This document shows positions 27,664 through 37,088 of a stretch of 64,000 bases of DNA, in pieces. Position numbers and translations under genes: made by a program. The notes under the pieces are model-generated. The model was given only the letters and a program-made list of their open reading frames with translations, did no database searches and was not told the DNA's origin. The number at the start of each line of letters is the position of its first letter. Position 1 is the stretch's first letter. This DNA is from Pseudomonas sp. RIT-PI-q. GTDB taxonomy: Bacteria; Pseudomonadota; Gammaproteobacteria; Pseudomonadales; Pseudomonadaceae. The stretch is from positions 1-64,000 of the forward strand of contig NZ_LHPC01000030.1 in NCBI RefSeq assembly GCF_001297125.1, in the 5' to 3' direction.

Positions 27664-27990
27664 ATGCGCCCATTGAAACAGGCAATTTATTCCAGCCGTA
27701 CGGCTGACAAGTTCGTCGTACGTCTGCCAGACGGAATGCGTGAACGCATTGCCGAGGTGGCTCGCAATCATCATCGCAGCATGAACTCCGAAATCATTGC
27801 GCGCCTTGAGCAGAGTCTCATTCAGGAAGGCGCACTGGGCGAAGAATTGAGCATGCGCCTGGACAGCCCGGAGCTGTCATTGCACGAACGTGAACTGCTG
27901 CAACGCTTCCGCCAACTCTCCCACCGTCAGCAGAACGCTCTGGTTTCGCTGATTGCGCATGATGCCGAAATGGCCGCAGACGCCTCCTGA
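27664..27990 (+). CDS. amrZ: Ribbon-helix-helix regulator AmrZ (AlgZ)
   Basis: 108-residue Arc/MetJ-type transcription factor. The N-terminal segment SSRTADKFVVRLPDGMRERI forms the beta-ribbon and first helix, HRSMNSEIIARLEQSL the second; the C-terminal oligomerisation domain contains LSLHERELLQRFRQL. Near-identical in layout to P. aeruginosa AmrZ. In that species it activates alginate and represses fleQ and flagella. A terminator follows. Confidence 0.95.
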   Translation: MRPLKQAIYSSRTADKFVVRLPDGMRERIAEVARNHHRSMNSEIIARLEQSLIQEGALGEELSMRLDSPELSLHERELLQRFRQLSHRQQNALVSLIAHDAEMAADAS

Positions 27991-28002
27991 TTTATCCCGA
28001 AA

Positions 28003-28036
28003 AAATCCAAGCCAGCATGATTGCTGGCTTTTTTTT
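28003..28036 (+). terminator. Terminator of amrZ
   Basis: AAGCCAGCATGATTGCTGGCTTTTTTTT directly after the stop codon. Confidence 0.9.
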
Positions 28037-28102
28037 GCCTGGAATTTGGACGGAATGATTTGTTGACTGGGTTGGATTGGGGAAAGCTGAAAACCACAAT
28101 CC

Positions 28103-28205
28103 CCTGTAGGAGCTGGCTTGCCAGCGAAGGATTCGAATGCACCACGTTTACCCTGTTGAAACGCGTCATCGTTAACGTTCTTCGCTGGCAAGCCAGCTCC
28201 TACAG
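28103..28205. repeat. REPIN, TGGC/GCCA stem type
   Basis: Arms CCTGTAGGAGCTGGCTTGCC... and the inverted copy ending at 28205, spacer about 50 bp. Same arm type as the pair at 17846. Confidence 0.9.
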
Positions 28206-28260
28206 AGGATTGGTGGGCGAAACCAATAGCGGCCATAGCCCAAAAAACGGATATGCACCC

Positions 28261-28294
28261 AATAAAAAACCCCCGATGCAACACATCGGGGGTC
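28261..28294 (-). terminator. Terminator of mgtE
   Basis: CCCCCGATG...CATCGGGGG with a run of A on the left of the plus strand, so a U-run on the minus transcript. Confidence 0.88.
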
Positions 28295-28335
28295 AGGGCA
28301 AAACAGGTGTAAATCTTTCAGAACCAGACACCAGC

Positions 28336-29778
28336 TCAGAGCAGGAAAATCGTCGCCAACCCAAGGAAGATGAAGAAGCCGCCACTGTCAGTCATGGCCG
28401 TAATCATCACACTCGCCCCCATGGCCGGGTCGCGCCCCAGACGGGCCAGCGTCATCGGAATCAAAACTCCCGCCAGTGCCGCCAGCAGCAGGTTCAACGT
28501 CATGGCCGCGGTCATCACCACACCAAGGGACCAACTGCCGTACAGCAGATAGGCGACAACACCAATGACGCCACCCCAGACCAGACCATTAATCAGGCCT
28601 ACCGCCAACTCCTTGCGCATCAGGCGCGAAGTATTGCCGGTGCTCACCTGGTCCAGCGCCATGGCGCGAACAATCATAGTGATGGTCTGATTACCCGAGT
28701 CACCGCCGATACCCGCCACAATCGGCATCAACGCCGCAAGCGCCACCAGCTTCTCAATGCTGCCTTCGAACAAACCGATCCCCCGGGATGCAACGAGCGC
28801 GGTGATCAGGTCCCCCGCCAGCCAGGCCCAGCGGTTGCGCAGGGACTTCCAGACCGACGCAAAAATATCTTCCTCTTCGCGCAGCCCCGCCATGTTGAGA
28901 ACTTCGTTTTCGCTCTCTTCACGAATCAGGTCGACCATTTCATCAATGGTCAGACGGCCGATCAGCTTGCCGTTTTTGTCGACCACCGGCGCGGAGATCA
29001 AGTCGTAACGCTCGAACGCCTGAGCAGCATCGTAGGCGTCTTCGTCCGGGTGAAAACTCACCGGATCGCTGGCCATGACTTCCGAGACTTGTTTTTCCGG
29101 ATCGTTGACCAGTAACCGCTTGATCGGCAACACACCCTTGAGTACGCCGTCGTAATCGACCACGAACAGTTTGTCGGTGTGGCCCGGCAATTCCTTCAAA
29201 CGACGCAGGTAGCGCAGCACCACTTCAAGACTGACATCCTCACGGATCGTCACCATCTCGAAGTCCATCAGTGCACCGACCTGCTCCTCGTCATAGGACA
29301 ACGCGGAGCGCACGCGCTCACGCTGTTGGCCATCGAGGGTTTCCATCAGCTCGTGGACGACGTCTCGCGGCAGCTCGGAGGCCAGGTCAGCAAGTTCGTC
29401 TGCATCCATGTCCTTGGCCGCAGCCAGGAGCTCGTGATCGTCCATGTCGGCGATCAGGGTTTCACGGACCGAGTCGGATACTTCGAGCAGGATATCGCCG
29501 TCGCGATCGGCCTTGACCAATTGCCAGAGCGTCAGACGATCGTCCAGCGGCAAGGCTTCAAGGATATAGGCGACGTCGGCGGAGTGCAGGTCATCGAGCT
29601 TGCGTTGCAGCTCGACGAGGTTTTGCCGGTGAACCAGGTTCTCGACCCGGTCGTGATGCGGACCTTCCTGGCGATGAGTCAGGTCTTCGACTACCCGCTG
29701 ACGCTGCAACAGCTCAACAACTTGAGCGAGGCGGTCCTGCAGGCTTTCTTGCGTTTTCTTTACTTCAACTTCAGACAT
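28336..29778 (-). CDS. mgtE: Magnesium transporter MgtE
   Basis: Mg2+ channel/transporter of 480 residues: N-terminal acidic superhelical domain (about 40-160), CBS pair (about 165-295, DKLFVVDYDGVLKGVL and LISAPVVDKNGKLIGRL), plug helix, then five TM segments with the pore motif PIVAGIGGDSGNQT and C-terminal AMTDSGGFFIFLGL. Start at 29778 (MSEVEV) has GGGAG upstream. Confidence 0.95.
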   Translation of the reverse strand: MSEVEVKKTQESLQDRLAQVVELLQRQRVVEDLTHRQEGPHHDRVENLVHRQNLVELQRKLDDLHSADVAYILEALPLDDRLTLWQLVKADRDGDILLEVSDSVRETLIADMDDHELLAAAKDMDADELADLASELPRDVVHELMETLDGQQRERVRSALSYDEEQVGALMDFEMVTIREDVSLEVVLRYLRRLKELPGHTDKLFVVDYDGVLKGVLPIKRLLVNDPEKQVSEVMASDPVSFHPDEDAYDAAQAFERYDLISAPVVDKNGKLIGRLTIDEMVDLIREESENEVLNMAGLREEEDIFASVWKSLRNRWAWLAGDLITALVASRGIGLFEGSIEKLVALAALMPIVAGIGGDSGNQTITMIVRAMALDQVSTGNTSRLMRKELAVGLINGLVWGGVIGVVAYLLYGSWSLGVVMTAAMTLNLLLAALAGVLIPMTLARLGRDPAMGASVMITAMTDSGGFFIFLGLATIFLL

Positions 29779-30098
29779 AGGCGAACTCCACTCCCAGCAG
29801 CGGGGCACGCCGGAAGGATCAATCAGTCAATTCATGATTGGAAAAACGGTTTACTGAGTAACTACTGGGTAAGTCCATGGAGGTATTCCACAAGCCCCGG
29901 CGGGGCTGACGGGCGCAATGATACACCGCCCGGCGGTTTTAAACGTTAAAAAATCGTGGCTGAAACAAGCGCTTGCAAGACAAACCTGAGCGTGGCCCTG
30001 ATCCATCAAAATGCGACGACTCATCCTGAAAAGAAAACACACCGTCGTCGAAAAATGTAGCGGCTACCCTTGGGTTGGACCGTCATGGAGGACGTTTA
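29779..30098. other. Gap between divergent mgtE and the next gene
   Basis: 320 bp. Contains two compact GC hairpins, AGCCCCGGCGGGGCT (29893-29907) and ACCGCCCGGCGGT (29925-29937), both in what would be the mgtE leader or promoter. No metal-sensing riboswitch class was recognised. Confidence 0.4.
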
Positions 30099-30629
30099 AT
30101 GCCATCGAATGCACTTTGTTTTTTGCTGATCGCCCTGCTCTGCCCATCGCCCTGGGCGCTCGCCACCACCGTTCACCGCTGCGAGGCGGCCAACGGGCGC
30201 ATTACCTTCACCACGTTGAGCTGTACGGCCGGTGAAAGCCTTTCGCTGCAGGATGTGCGCACCTTCACGCCCGCCATCACACCCGCCACGACAACGGCGC
30301 TCATGCCGGAAGCCGAGCCCCGCGAAACATCAGGTATGAAAATCAAAAGGAGAGAACTGACGGTTGTCGGCCAGTCCGAGGACAAATGCGGCAACCTGCT
30401 CAGTGCCCGCGAACGCCGCGAGGCGATCATCAATCAGCGGGTGGTCGCCGGCATGAGCGTGCAGGACGTTGAAAGCGCACTCGGCAAGCCAGACAAGATC
30501 AGTATCGGGAATTCAACCACGCGCTATCGCTACGACATCAAGCGAGGTCGCAGCGCACACGTCGAGTTCGATGAGAGGGGATGCACCCAAGGAAAAGCCA
30601 AATCCCAGACGGCAAAAAGCCCGCATTAA
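30099..30629 (+). CDS. Exported DUF4124-like / OmlA-like protein
   Basis: 176 residues. Signal peptide ends at about ALA-TTVHR. HRCEAANGRITFTTLSC resembles the DUF4124 start of many envelope proteins. The second half (RVVAGMSVQDVESALGKPDKIS) resembles the SmpA/OmlA fold. The ATG at 30099 is preceded by GGAGGA. Function unknown. Confidence 0.75.
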   Translation: MPSNALCFLLIALLCPSPWALATTVHRCEAANGRITFTTLSCTAGESLSLQDVRTFTPAITPATTTALMPEAEPRETSGMKIKRRELTVVGQSEDKCGNLLSARERREAIINQRVVAGMSVQDVESALGKPDKISIGNSTTRYRYDIKRGRSAHVEFDERGCTQGKAKSQTAKSPH

Positions 30630-30645
30630 ATGCGGGCTTTCTGTT
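30608..30645 (+). terminator. Terminator overlapping the gene end
   Basis: AAAAAGCCCGCATTAAATGCGGGCTTTCT; the stem includes the stop codon region of the 30099 gene. Confidence 0.8.
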
Positions 30646-30648
30646 GTA

Positions 30649-30725
30649 TGGTGCACTCGACAGGATTCGAACCTGTGACCGCTCGGTTCGTAGCCGAGTA
30701 CTCTATCCAGCTGAGCTACGAGTGC
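30649..30725 (-). tRNA. tRNA-Arg(ACG), copy 1
   Basis: Acceptor GCACTCG/CGAGTGC, anticodon loop CTACGAA (ACG), GTTCGAA T-loop, encoded CCA; 77 nt. Confidence 0.96.
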
Positions 30726-30796
30726 ATGTGTGTTTTTATACCAGATCACAACTGGTTGAAGCCAAGTCATTTGCATTACTGCAAACAACCCTTAAA

Positions 30797-30873
30797 TGGT
30801 GCACTCGACAGGATTCGAACCTGTGACCGCTCGGTTCGTAGCCGAGTACTCTATCCAGCTGAGCTACGAGTGC
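30797..30873 (-). tRNA. tRNA-Arg(ACG), copy 2
   Basis: Identical over all 77 nt to the gene at 30649; 71 bp apart. Part of one cluster transcribed after csrA and tRNA-Ser. Confidence 0.96.
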
Positions 30874-30980
30874 ATTTGTTGCCGCGCATTATAGGCCGTC
30901 TAATCTCTATGTCAAACACTTTTTCTAGTAATTTCAAACACTTACCGAAGAAGCCAGATTACAACGTACTACGCAAATAA

Positions 30981-31071
30981 TGGCGGAGAACGGGGGATTC
31001 GAACCCCCGACACCCTTTTGAGGTGTACTCCCTTAGCAGGGGAGCGCCTTCGGCCACTCGGCCAGCTCTCC
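30981..31071 (-). tRNA. tRNA-Ser(GCT)
   Basis: 91-nt class II tRNA: acceptor GGAGAGC/GTTCTCC, anticodon loop CTGCTAA (GCT), long variable arm, T-arm GGGGGTTCGAATCCCCC, encoded CCA. Confidence 0.96.
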
Positions 31072-31133
31072 GCAACACGGGGCGTATATTAACCAGCTTC
31101 TTCCCCGTTTGCAAACATAAAAAACGATAAAAA

Positions 31134-31322
31134 TTAATGGCTTGGTTCTTCGTCCTTCTCTTTCTTTATACGCAGGTAAATTTCCTCACGGTGGACCGCA
31201 ACCTCTTTCGGGGCGTTGACACCGATACGCACTTGATTTCCTTTGACGCCGAGCACGGTCACGGTGATTTCGCCATCACCAATAATCAGGCTTTCTGCGC
31301 ACCGACGAGTCAGAATCAGCAT
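31134..31322 (-). CDS. csrA: Global post-transcriptional regulator CsrA/RsmA
   Basis: 62-residue RNA-binding dimer that binds GGA motifs in mRNA leaders. MLILTRRCAESLIIGD is the hallmark N-terminus, and Arg44 and the VHREEIY region form the RNA site. Start at 31322 has GGAGAAAGG upstream. Order lysC-csrA-tRNA-Ser-tRNA-Arg is the same as the csrA-serV-argV order of E. coli. Confidence 0.96.
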   Translation of the reverse strand: MLILTRRCAESLIIGDGEITVTVLGVKGNQVRIGVNAPKEVAVHREEIYLRIKKEKDEEPSH

Positions 31323-31466
31323 ACCTTTCTCCTCACGCATTACATTTCAGGGACAACAGTCTGCAAAAAAAAGGCATTTGACCTACAACCGGAGAAGTCA
31401 TAGTCCTACATGCCTGAGTATTGCCTAGCGCGAGCAAAAGAACAGCCTCGGGGTCGCACCATTCAA

Positions 31467-31502
31467 AAAAACAAAAGGGCGCGGTCAGACCGCGCCCTTC
31501 GG
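31467..31502 (-). terminator. Terminator of lysC
   Basis: AAGGGCGCGGTC-AGACCGCGCCCTT hairpin with an A-rich plus-strand left flank (U-run on the minus transcript), just after the lysC stop. Confidence 0.88.
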
Positions 31503-31510
31503 CAAACGCA

Positions 31511-32752
31511 TCACTCGCCCTGGCGGGCCGGAGCGTCCAGTTCGAAAGCCGTGTGCAGAGCGCGCACAGCCAGTTCCAGGTACTTCTCTTCGATCACTAC
31601 GGAGACTTTGATTTCCGACGTCGAGATCATCTGGATGTTGATGCTTTCCTTGGCCAGGGATTCGAACATACGGCTGGCCACGCCTGCGTGTGAACGCATG
31701 CCGACGCCGACAATCGATACCTTGGCGATCTTGATGTCGCCCACCACTTCACGGGCACCGATCTCGCGAGCGGTGTTTTCCAGCACGGTTTGTGCGGCCT
31801 GGAAGTCGTTGCGGTGCACGGTGAAGGTGAAGTCGGTGGTGTTATCGTGCGCAACGTTCTGCACGATCATGTCGACTTCGATGTTCGCGGCACTGATCGG
31901 GCCGAGAATCTTGAACGCAACGCCCGGGGTGTCTGGCACGCCACGGATGGTCAGCTTGGCTTCATCGCGATTGAAAGCGATGCCGGAAATGATCGGCTGT
32001 TCCATGGTTTCCTCTTCATCAATAGTAATGAGGGTGCCCGGACCCTCCTTGAAGCTGTGCAGTACGCGCAGCGGAACGTTGTACTTGCCGGCGAACTCGA
32101 CCGCACGGATCTGCAACACCTTGGAACCGAGGCTGGCCATTTCCAGCATCTCTTCGAAGGTAATCTTGTCCAGGCGCTGAGCCACGGACACCACTCGCGG
32201 GTCGGTGGTGTAGACACCGTCGACGTCGGTGTAGATCTGGCATTCATCAGCCTTCAGGGCTGCTGCCAGCGCCACGCCGGTGGTATCGGAACCGCCACGG
32301 CCGAGGGTGGTGATGTTGCCGTGCTCGTCGACGCCCTGGAAACCGGCGACAACTACCACGCGACCGGCCTTCAGATCACCGCGAATCTTCTGGTCATCAA
32401 TCTGCAAGATACGCGCTTTATTGTGCGCGCTGTCCGTCAGGATCCGCACCTGATTGCCGGTGTAGGACACTGCTGGCACGCCGCGCTTGATCAGCGCCAT
32501 GGCCAACAGTGCAATCGTCACCTGCTCGCCGGTGGAGACGATCACATCCAGCTCACGCGGAACCGGTTGGCCGTCGCCACTGATTTTCTTGGCCAGATCG
32601 ATCAGACGGTTGGTTTCGCCGCTCATTGCAGACAGCACAACCACCAGGTCATCGCCGGCATCGCGGAATTTCTTAACCTTGTCGGCGACCTGCTCGATTC
32701 TCTCGACAGTGCCGACTGAGGTGCCTCCAAATTTCTGTACGATCAAAGCCAT
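31511..32752 (-). CDS. lysC: Aspartate kinase
   Basis: First step of Lys/Thr/Met synthesis: aspartate + ATP to aspartyl phosphate. 413 residues: kinase domain with VQKFGGTSVG at the N-terminus and GRGGSDTTGVALAAAL, then two ACT domains (about 265-400) for feedback control. The start at 32752 gives the family-typical N-terminus MALIVQKFGG. Downstream of alaS, same strand. Confidence 0.96.
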   Translation of the reverse strand: MALIVQKFGGTSVGTVERIEQVADKVKKFRDAGDDLVVVLSAMSGETNRLIDLAKKISGDGQPVPRELDVIVSTGEQVTIALLAMALIKRGVPAVSYTGNQVRILTDSAHNKARILQIDDQKIRGDLKAGRVVVVAGFQGVDEHGNITTLGRGGSDTTGVALAAALKADECQIYTDVDGVYTTDPRVVSVAQRLDKITFEEMLEMASLGSKVLQIRAVEFAGKYNVPLRVLHSFKEGPGTLITIDEEETMEQPIISGIAFNRDEAKLTIRGVPDTPGVAFKILGPISAANIEVDMIVQNVAHDNTTDFTFTVHRNDFQAAQTVLENTAREIGAREVVGDIKIAKVSIVGVGMRSHAGVASRMFESLAKESINIQMISTSEIKVSVVIEEKYLELAVRALHTAFELDAPARQGE

Positions 32753-32806
32753 TTCAAAGCCGCCTCTGCCCATGAAGGGCGCCCAAATAATCACTCAAAC
32801 AGCATT

Positions 32807-32833
32807 CCGGCCCGCCACTAGACGGCGGGCCGG
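32807..32833 (-). terminator. Hairpin between alaS and lysC
   Basis: Perfect 10-bp stem CCGGCCCGCC/GGCGGGCCGG. No U-run follows, so it may be a weak terminator or an RNA-stability hairpin. Confidence 0.5.
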
Positions 32834-32843
32834 ACACGCTGCC

Positions 32844-35468
32844 TTATAAACCCTGCTCTACAAATGGAACGGTCAGGGCCAATGCGGCATCCAGTGCGCC
32901 AGCGTCGATACCGCCGCCTTGCGCCATGTCTGGACGACCACCGCCCTTCCCGCCCACTGCCGCAGCGGCTTGCTTCATCAAATCACCGGCTTTGAGTTGG
33001 CCAGTCAGGTCTTTGGTTACGCCTGCAACCAGAACGACCTTTTCCTCATGGACACTGCCGAGCAGGATCACTGCGCGGCCGAGTTTGTTCTTCAGCTGAT
33101 CGACCAGCGCCAGCAGCGCCTTGCCATCCTGACCGTCCAGACGCACGGCCAGCACTTTCACGCCTTTGACGTCCAGCGCGGATGCCGACAGATCGTCGCC
33201 CGCCGCGCTGGCTGCCTTGGCCTGCAACTGTTCGAGTTGCTTCTCCAGCAGACGGTTGCGCTCCAGCACAGCCGACAGCTTGTCGATCAGGTTGTCGCGG
33301 CTACCCTTGACCAGGTTGGCCGCTTCCTTGAGTTGTTCTTCGGCAGCGTTCAAGTATGCCAGCGCTGCAGCACCGGTGACCGCTTCGATACGACGCACGC
33401 CGGAAGCCACACCGCCTTCGCTGATGATTTTCAGCAGGCCGATGTCGCCGGTACGGTTGGCATGGATACCACCGCACAGCTCGACGGAGAAATCACCGCC
33501 CATGCTCAGCACGCGCACGCTATCGCCGTACTTCTCGCCAAACAGCGCCATGGCGCCTTTTTGCTTGGCGGTTTCGATGTCGGTTTCTTCGGTTTCAACG
33601 GCGGAGTTCTTGCGAATTTCGGCGTTGACGATCTCTTCCAGCTGCTTCAACTGCTCAGGCTTGATGGCTTCGAAGTGGCTGAAGTCAAAGCGCAGGCGCT
33701 GACTGTCGACCAACGAGCCTTTCTGCTGAACGTGATCGCCCAGCACCTGACGCAACGCGGCGTGCAGCAAGTGAGTCGCCGAGTGGTTCAGCGACGTCGC
33801 GTGACGCACGTCAGCTTCAACCTGCGCTTCAACCGGCGAACCGATCGTCAGGCTACCCGATGCCAACACACCGTGGTGCAGGAATGCGCCGCCGGTCTTG
33901 GTGGTGTCGCGCACGTCGAAACGACCGTTGCTGCCTTTCAGATAGCCACAGTCGCCGATCTGACCGCCGGATTCAGCGTAGAACGGTGTCTGATCGAGAA
34001 CGACCACGCCCTCTTCGCCTTCGCTCAGTACGTCGACCGATTGCCCTTCTTTATACAGAGCAACGACTTTGGCCGAACCGTTGGTAGCGTGGTAACCGGT
34101 GAATTCGGTGGCGACATCAACCTTGACCAGGCTGTTGTAGTCCATGCCGAAGGAGCTGGCGGAACGGGCACGGACGCGCTGGGCTTCCATTTCGCGCTCA
34201 AAGCCTTCTTCGTCGATGGTCAGGCTGCGCTCGCGAGCGATGTCGCCAGTCAGGTCCATCGGGAAACCGTAGGTGTCGTAGAGTTTGAACACCACGTCGC
34301 CCGGCACCACGTCGCCTTTGAGCTCGGACAGGTCCTGCTCGAGAATTTTCAGGCCGTGCTCCAGGGTCTTGGAGAACTGCTCTTCTTCAGCTTTCAGCAC
34401 GCGCTCGATGTGCGCCTGCTGGGATTTCAGTTCAGGGAAGGCTTCGCCCATCTCGGCGACCAGGGCCGCAACGATCTGGTAGAAGAAACTGCCCTTGGCG
34501 CCCAATTTGTTGCCGTGACGGCAGGCGCGACGGATGATCCGGCGCAGCACGTAGCCGCGGCCTTCGTTGGACGGCAGCACGCCGTCGGCAATCAGGAAAC
34601 CGCAAGAACGAATGTGGTCGGCGACGACTTTCAGGGAAGCCTGATTGTCGTTGCTGCAACCGATAGCCTTGGCCGATGCGCTCAACAGGCTCTGGAACAG
34701 GTCGATTTCATAGTTCGAGTGAACGTGCTGCAGCACGGCACTGATCCGCTCCAGGCCCATGCCGGTGTCGACCGACGGTGCTGGCAGCGGGTGCAACACG
34801 CCATCGGCGGTGCGGTTGAACTGCATGAACACGTTGTTCCAGATTTCGATGTAACGGTCGCCGTCTTCTTCCGGCGAGCCCGGTGGGCCGCCCCAGATGT
34901 CGGCGCCGTGATCGTAGAAAATCTCGGTGCACGGACCGCACGGGCCGGTGTCACCCATGGTCCAGAAGTTATCGGAGGCGTACGGCGCGCCTTTGTTGTC
35001 GCCGATACGAACCATGCGCTCGGCCGGAACGCCGATTTCCTTGGTCCAGATGTCGTAGGCCTCGTCGTCACTGGCGTAGACGGTAACCCAGAGCTTTTCT
35101 TTCGGCAGGTTCAGCCACTGTTCGGACGTCAGGAAGTTCCAGGCGTAGGTGATCGCATCACGCTTGAAATAGTCACCGAAGCTGAAGTTACCCAGCATTT
35201 CGAAGAAGGTGTGGTGACGAGCGGTATAACCGACGTTTTCCAGGTCGTTGTGCTTACCGCCGGCGCGTACGCATTTCTGGCTGCTGACGGCGCGGGTGTA
35301 CGCGCGCTTTTCCTGGCCCAGGAAGCAGTCCTTGAACTGGTTCATCCCCGCGTTAGTGAACAGCAGGGTTGGGTCGTTGCCCGGAATCAAAGAGCTGGAG
35401 GCTACACGGGTGTGGCCTTGCTCTTCGAAGAAGCGAAGGAAGGCTTCACGGATTTCTGCGCTTTTCAT
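32844..35468 (-). CDS. alaS: Alanyl-tRNA synthetase
   Basis: Charges tRNA-Ala. 874 residues: class II catalytic core (RHHTFFEMLGNFSFGDYFKR), tRNA-recognition domain, editing domain with Zn ligands HSATH and CGGIHANRTGDIG, and a C-terminal C-Ala domain (GGKGGGRPDMAQGGG). The frame is open to 35534; the start at 35468 (MKSAEIREAF) is the family start. Confidence 0.97.
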   Translation of the reverse strand: MKSAEIREAFLRFFEEQGHTRVASSSLIPGNDPTLLFTNAGMNQFKDCFLGQEKRAYTRAVSSQKCVRAGGKHNDLENVGYTARHHTFFEMLGNFSFGDYFKRDAITYAWNFLTSEQWLNLPKEKLWVTVYASDDEAYDIWTKEIGVPAERMVRIGDNKGAPYASDNFWTMGDTGPCGPCTEIFYDHGADIWGGPPGSPEEDGDRYIEIWNNVFMQFNRTADGVLHPLPAPSVDTGMGLERISAVLQHVHSNYEIDLFQSLLSASAKAIGCSNDNQASLKVVADHIRSCGFLIADGVLPSNEGRGYVLRRIIRRACRHGNKLGAKGSFFYQIVAALVAEMGEAFPELKSQQAHIERVLKAEEEQFSKTLEHGLKILEQDLSELKGDVVPGDVVFKLYDTYGFPMDLTGDIARERSLTIDEEGFEREMEAQRVRARSASSFGMDYNSLVKVDVATEFTGYHATNGSAKVVALYKEGQSVDVLSEGEEGVVVLDQTPFYAESGGQIGDCGYLKGSNGRFDVRDTTKTGGAFLHHGVLASGSLTIGSPVEAQVEADVRHATSLNHSATHLLHAALRQVLGDHVQQKGSLVDSQRLRFDFSHFEAIKPEQLKQLEEIVNAEIRKNSAVETEETDIETAKQKGAMALFGEKYGDSVRVLSMGGDFSVELCGGIHANRTGDIGLLKIISEGGVASGVRRIEAVTGAAALAYLNAAEEQLKEAANLVKGSRDNLIDKLSAVLERNRLLEKQLEQLQAKAASAAGDDLSASALDVKGVKVLAVRLDGQDGKALLALVDQLKNKLGRAVILLGSVHEEKVVLVAGVTKDLTGQLKAGDLMKQAAAAVGGKGGGRPDMAQGGGIDAGALDAALALTVPFVEQGL

Positions 35469-35614
35469 TAGGTTCTTCCACGGAGGCTGCGGCCAAAGGC
35501 CTGTGCGAAACGTCAACAGACGAAGCGACGGCAAAGGGCCGCATTATATCGGCGTTAGTGACTAGGTACAGTGTGTTTGTACGTTACAAACAGTCAATTG
35601 GACGGCTAACACGG

Positions 35615-36619
35615 TCAGTTGCGAGAAAAGTCGACAAATGTAGCGATAACCTTCTCGATTTGCGCACGACTGACGTCCATGTGCGTGACCATTCGCAGGC
35701 GACCGGCAGCGCTGAGTTTGATCCCACGCTCGGCGGCGAAGGCTTTGATCGCTTCAGCCTTATCGCCCATCTGCACGTAAACCATGTTGGTCTGCACCGG
35801 CTCGACGCTGTAGCCGGCCTTGCGCAGACCGTCGGCCAAAAACTGCGCGTTGGCGTGGTCGTCGGCCAAACGCTGCACGTTTTTATCCAGGGCGTACAAA
35901 CCTGCCGCCGCCAGAATACCGGCCTGGCGCATGCCACCACCGACCATTTTGCGCAGGCGCCGCGCCTTGCCAATCAACTCCGCCGAGCCGCACAGCACCG
36001 AACCGACCGGCGCGCCCAAACCTTTGGACAGGCAGACCGAGACCGAATCGAAATACTGCGTGATTTCACGGGCATCGACACCCAGTTTGACCGCTGCGTT
36101 GTATAGCCGAGCGCCGTCCAGGTGCAACTGCAGCCCATGCTCGCGGGTAAAACTGCGCGCCTTTGCCAGGTAATCCAGCGGCAGAACCTTGCCCTGCATG
36201 GTGTTTTCCAGCGCCAGCAAACGGGTACGGGCGAAATGGAAGTCGTCCGGCTTGATCGCTGCGGCGACCTGCGCCAGGTCCAGCGAACCATCGGCTTGCA
36301 CTTCCAGCGGCTGTGGCTGGATCGAACCGAGCACCGCCGCACCGCCGCCTTCGTACTTATACGTGTGGGCCTGCTGGCCGACGATGTACTCGTCACCGCG
36401 TTCGCAATGGGCCATCAGGCCCAGCAGGTTGCTCATGGTGCCAGTCGGGACGAACAGCGCGGCGGCAAAACCCAGCCGTCGAGCCAATTCTTCTTCCAGG
36501 CGATTGACCGTCGGATCCTCGCCGTAAACGTCGTCACCGGTGGCCGCGTTGGCCATCGCGTGGAGCATGCCGGAGGTCGGTTGGGTGACGGTGTCGCTGC
36601 GAAGATCGATAACGCTCAT
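35615..36619 (-). CDS. ltaE: Low-specificity L-threonine aldolase
   Basis: PLP enzyme cleaving L-threonine and allo-threonine to glycine and acetaldehyde. 334 residues, fold-type I; the PLP Lys lies in VCLSKGLGAPVGS, with RSDTVTQPT at the N-terminus. Upstream of alaS in the same direction, as in P. aeruginosa. Confidence 0.94.
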   Translation of the reverse strand: MSVIDLRSDTVTQPTSGMLHAMANAATGDDVYGEDPTVNRLEEELARRLGFAAALFVPTGTMSNLLGLMAHCERGDEYIVGQQAHTYKYEGGGAAVLGSIQPQPLEVQADGSLDLAQVAAAIKPDDFHFARTRLLALENTMQGKVLPLDYLAKARSFTREHGLQLHLDGARLYNAAVKLGVDAREITQYFDSVSVCLSKGLGAPVGSVLCGSAELIGKARRLRKMVGGGMRQAGILAAAGLYALDKNVQRLADDHANAQFLADGLRKAGYSVEPVQTNMVYVQMGDKAEAIKAFAAERGIKLSAAGRLRMVTHMDVSRAQIEKVIATFVDFSRN

Positions 36620-36816
36620 GAATCTGGCCTCGGTAAGCAGGGGAAAATCCCTTTCAAGTAGGAATTACTGCGGTCATGGCGACGAATAATCAACCCTTGA
36701 GCGGGAAAAGGCTTCTTGAACCGACGAAAAAGTCGATAGCAATCATCAGATAGCAGCAATGCACATCTGAGAAATATGTGATAAAAACGCTTCGCCGCCA
36801 AACATTCTGGCGGCAA

Positions 36817-36987
36817 AACGTTCTCAGGGCGGGGTGCAACTCCCCACCGGCGGTAATTGCGCGCAATGCGCATAGCCCGCGAGCGCTTGGTGGCAGCACA
36901 GCTTCGGCAGTGACTGGCGGCAAGGTCAGCAGACCCGGTGTGATCCCGGGGCCGACGGTCATAGTCCGGATGAAGAGAGAACGGGAT
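36817..36987 (+). ncRNA. FMN riboswitch (RFN element)
   Basis: Shows the conserved RFN blocks: ACGTTCTCAGGGCGGGGTGC at the 5' side, CTCCCCACCGGCGGTAAT, AGCCCGCGAGCG, the internal GCAGACCCGGTGTGA and the closing GGATGAAGAGAGAACGGG. It lies about 100 nt before ribH and should lower its expression when FMN is high. Confidence 0.95.
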
Positions 36988-37058
36988 TGGCGCCAAAGGG
37001 CCGTCCGCCGGTATTCGTGCGAGCGTGCGTACCCTTAAATCCCATTCGATTCATAAGC

Positions 37059-37079
37059 CCTGTTTTTCACACAAACAGG
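37059..37079 (+). promoter_or_regulatory. Hairpin covering the ribH Shine-Dalgarno
   Basis: CCTGTTT-TTCACAC-AAACAGG; the 3' arm contains the AGG of the SD sequence ACAGGA, 9 nt before the ATG at 37089. It is a plausible expression platform acting on translation, which is the usual mode for proteobacterial FMN riboswitches. Confidence 0.6.
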
Positions 37080-37088
37080 AACCAGAAC

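Noticed and set aside
32919..35471. Plus-strand 850-codon frame opposite alaS
   Set aside because: Mirror of alaS; no recognisable motif and no RBS.
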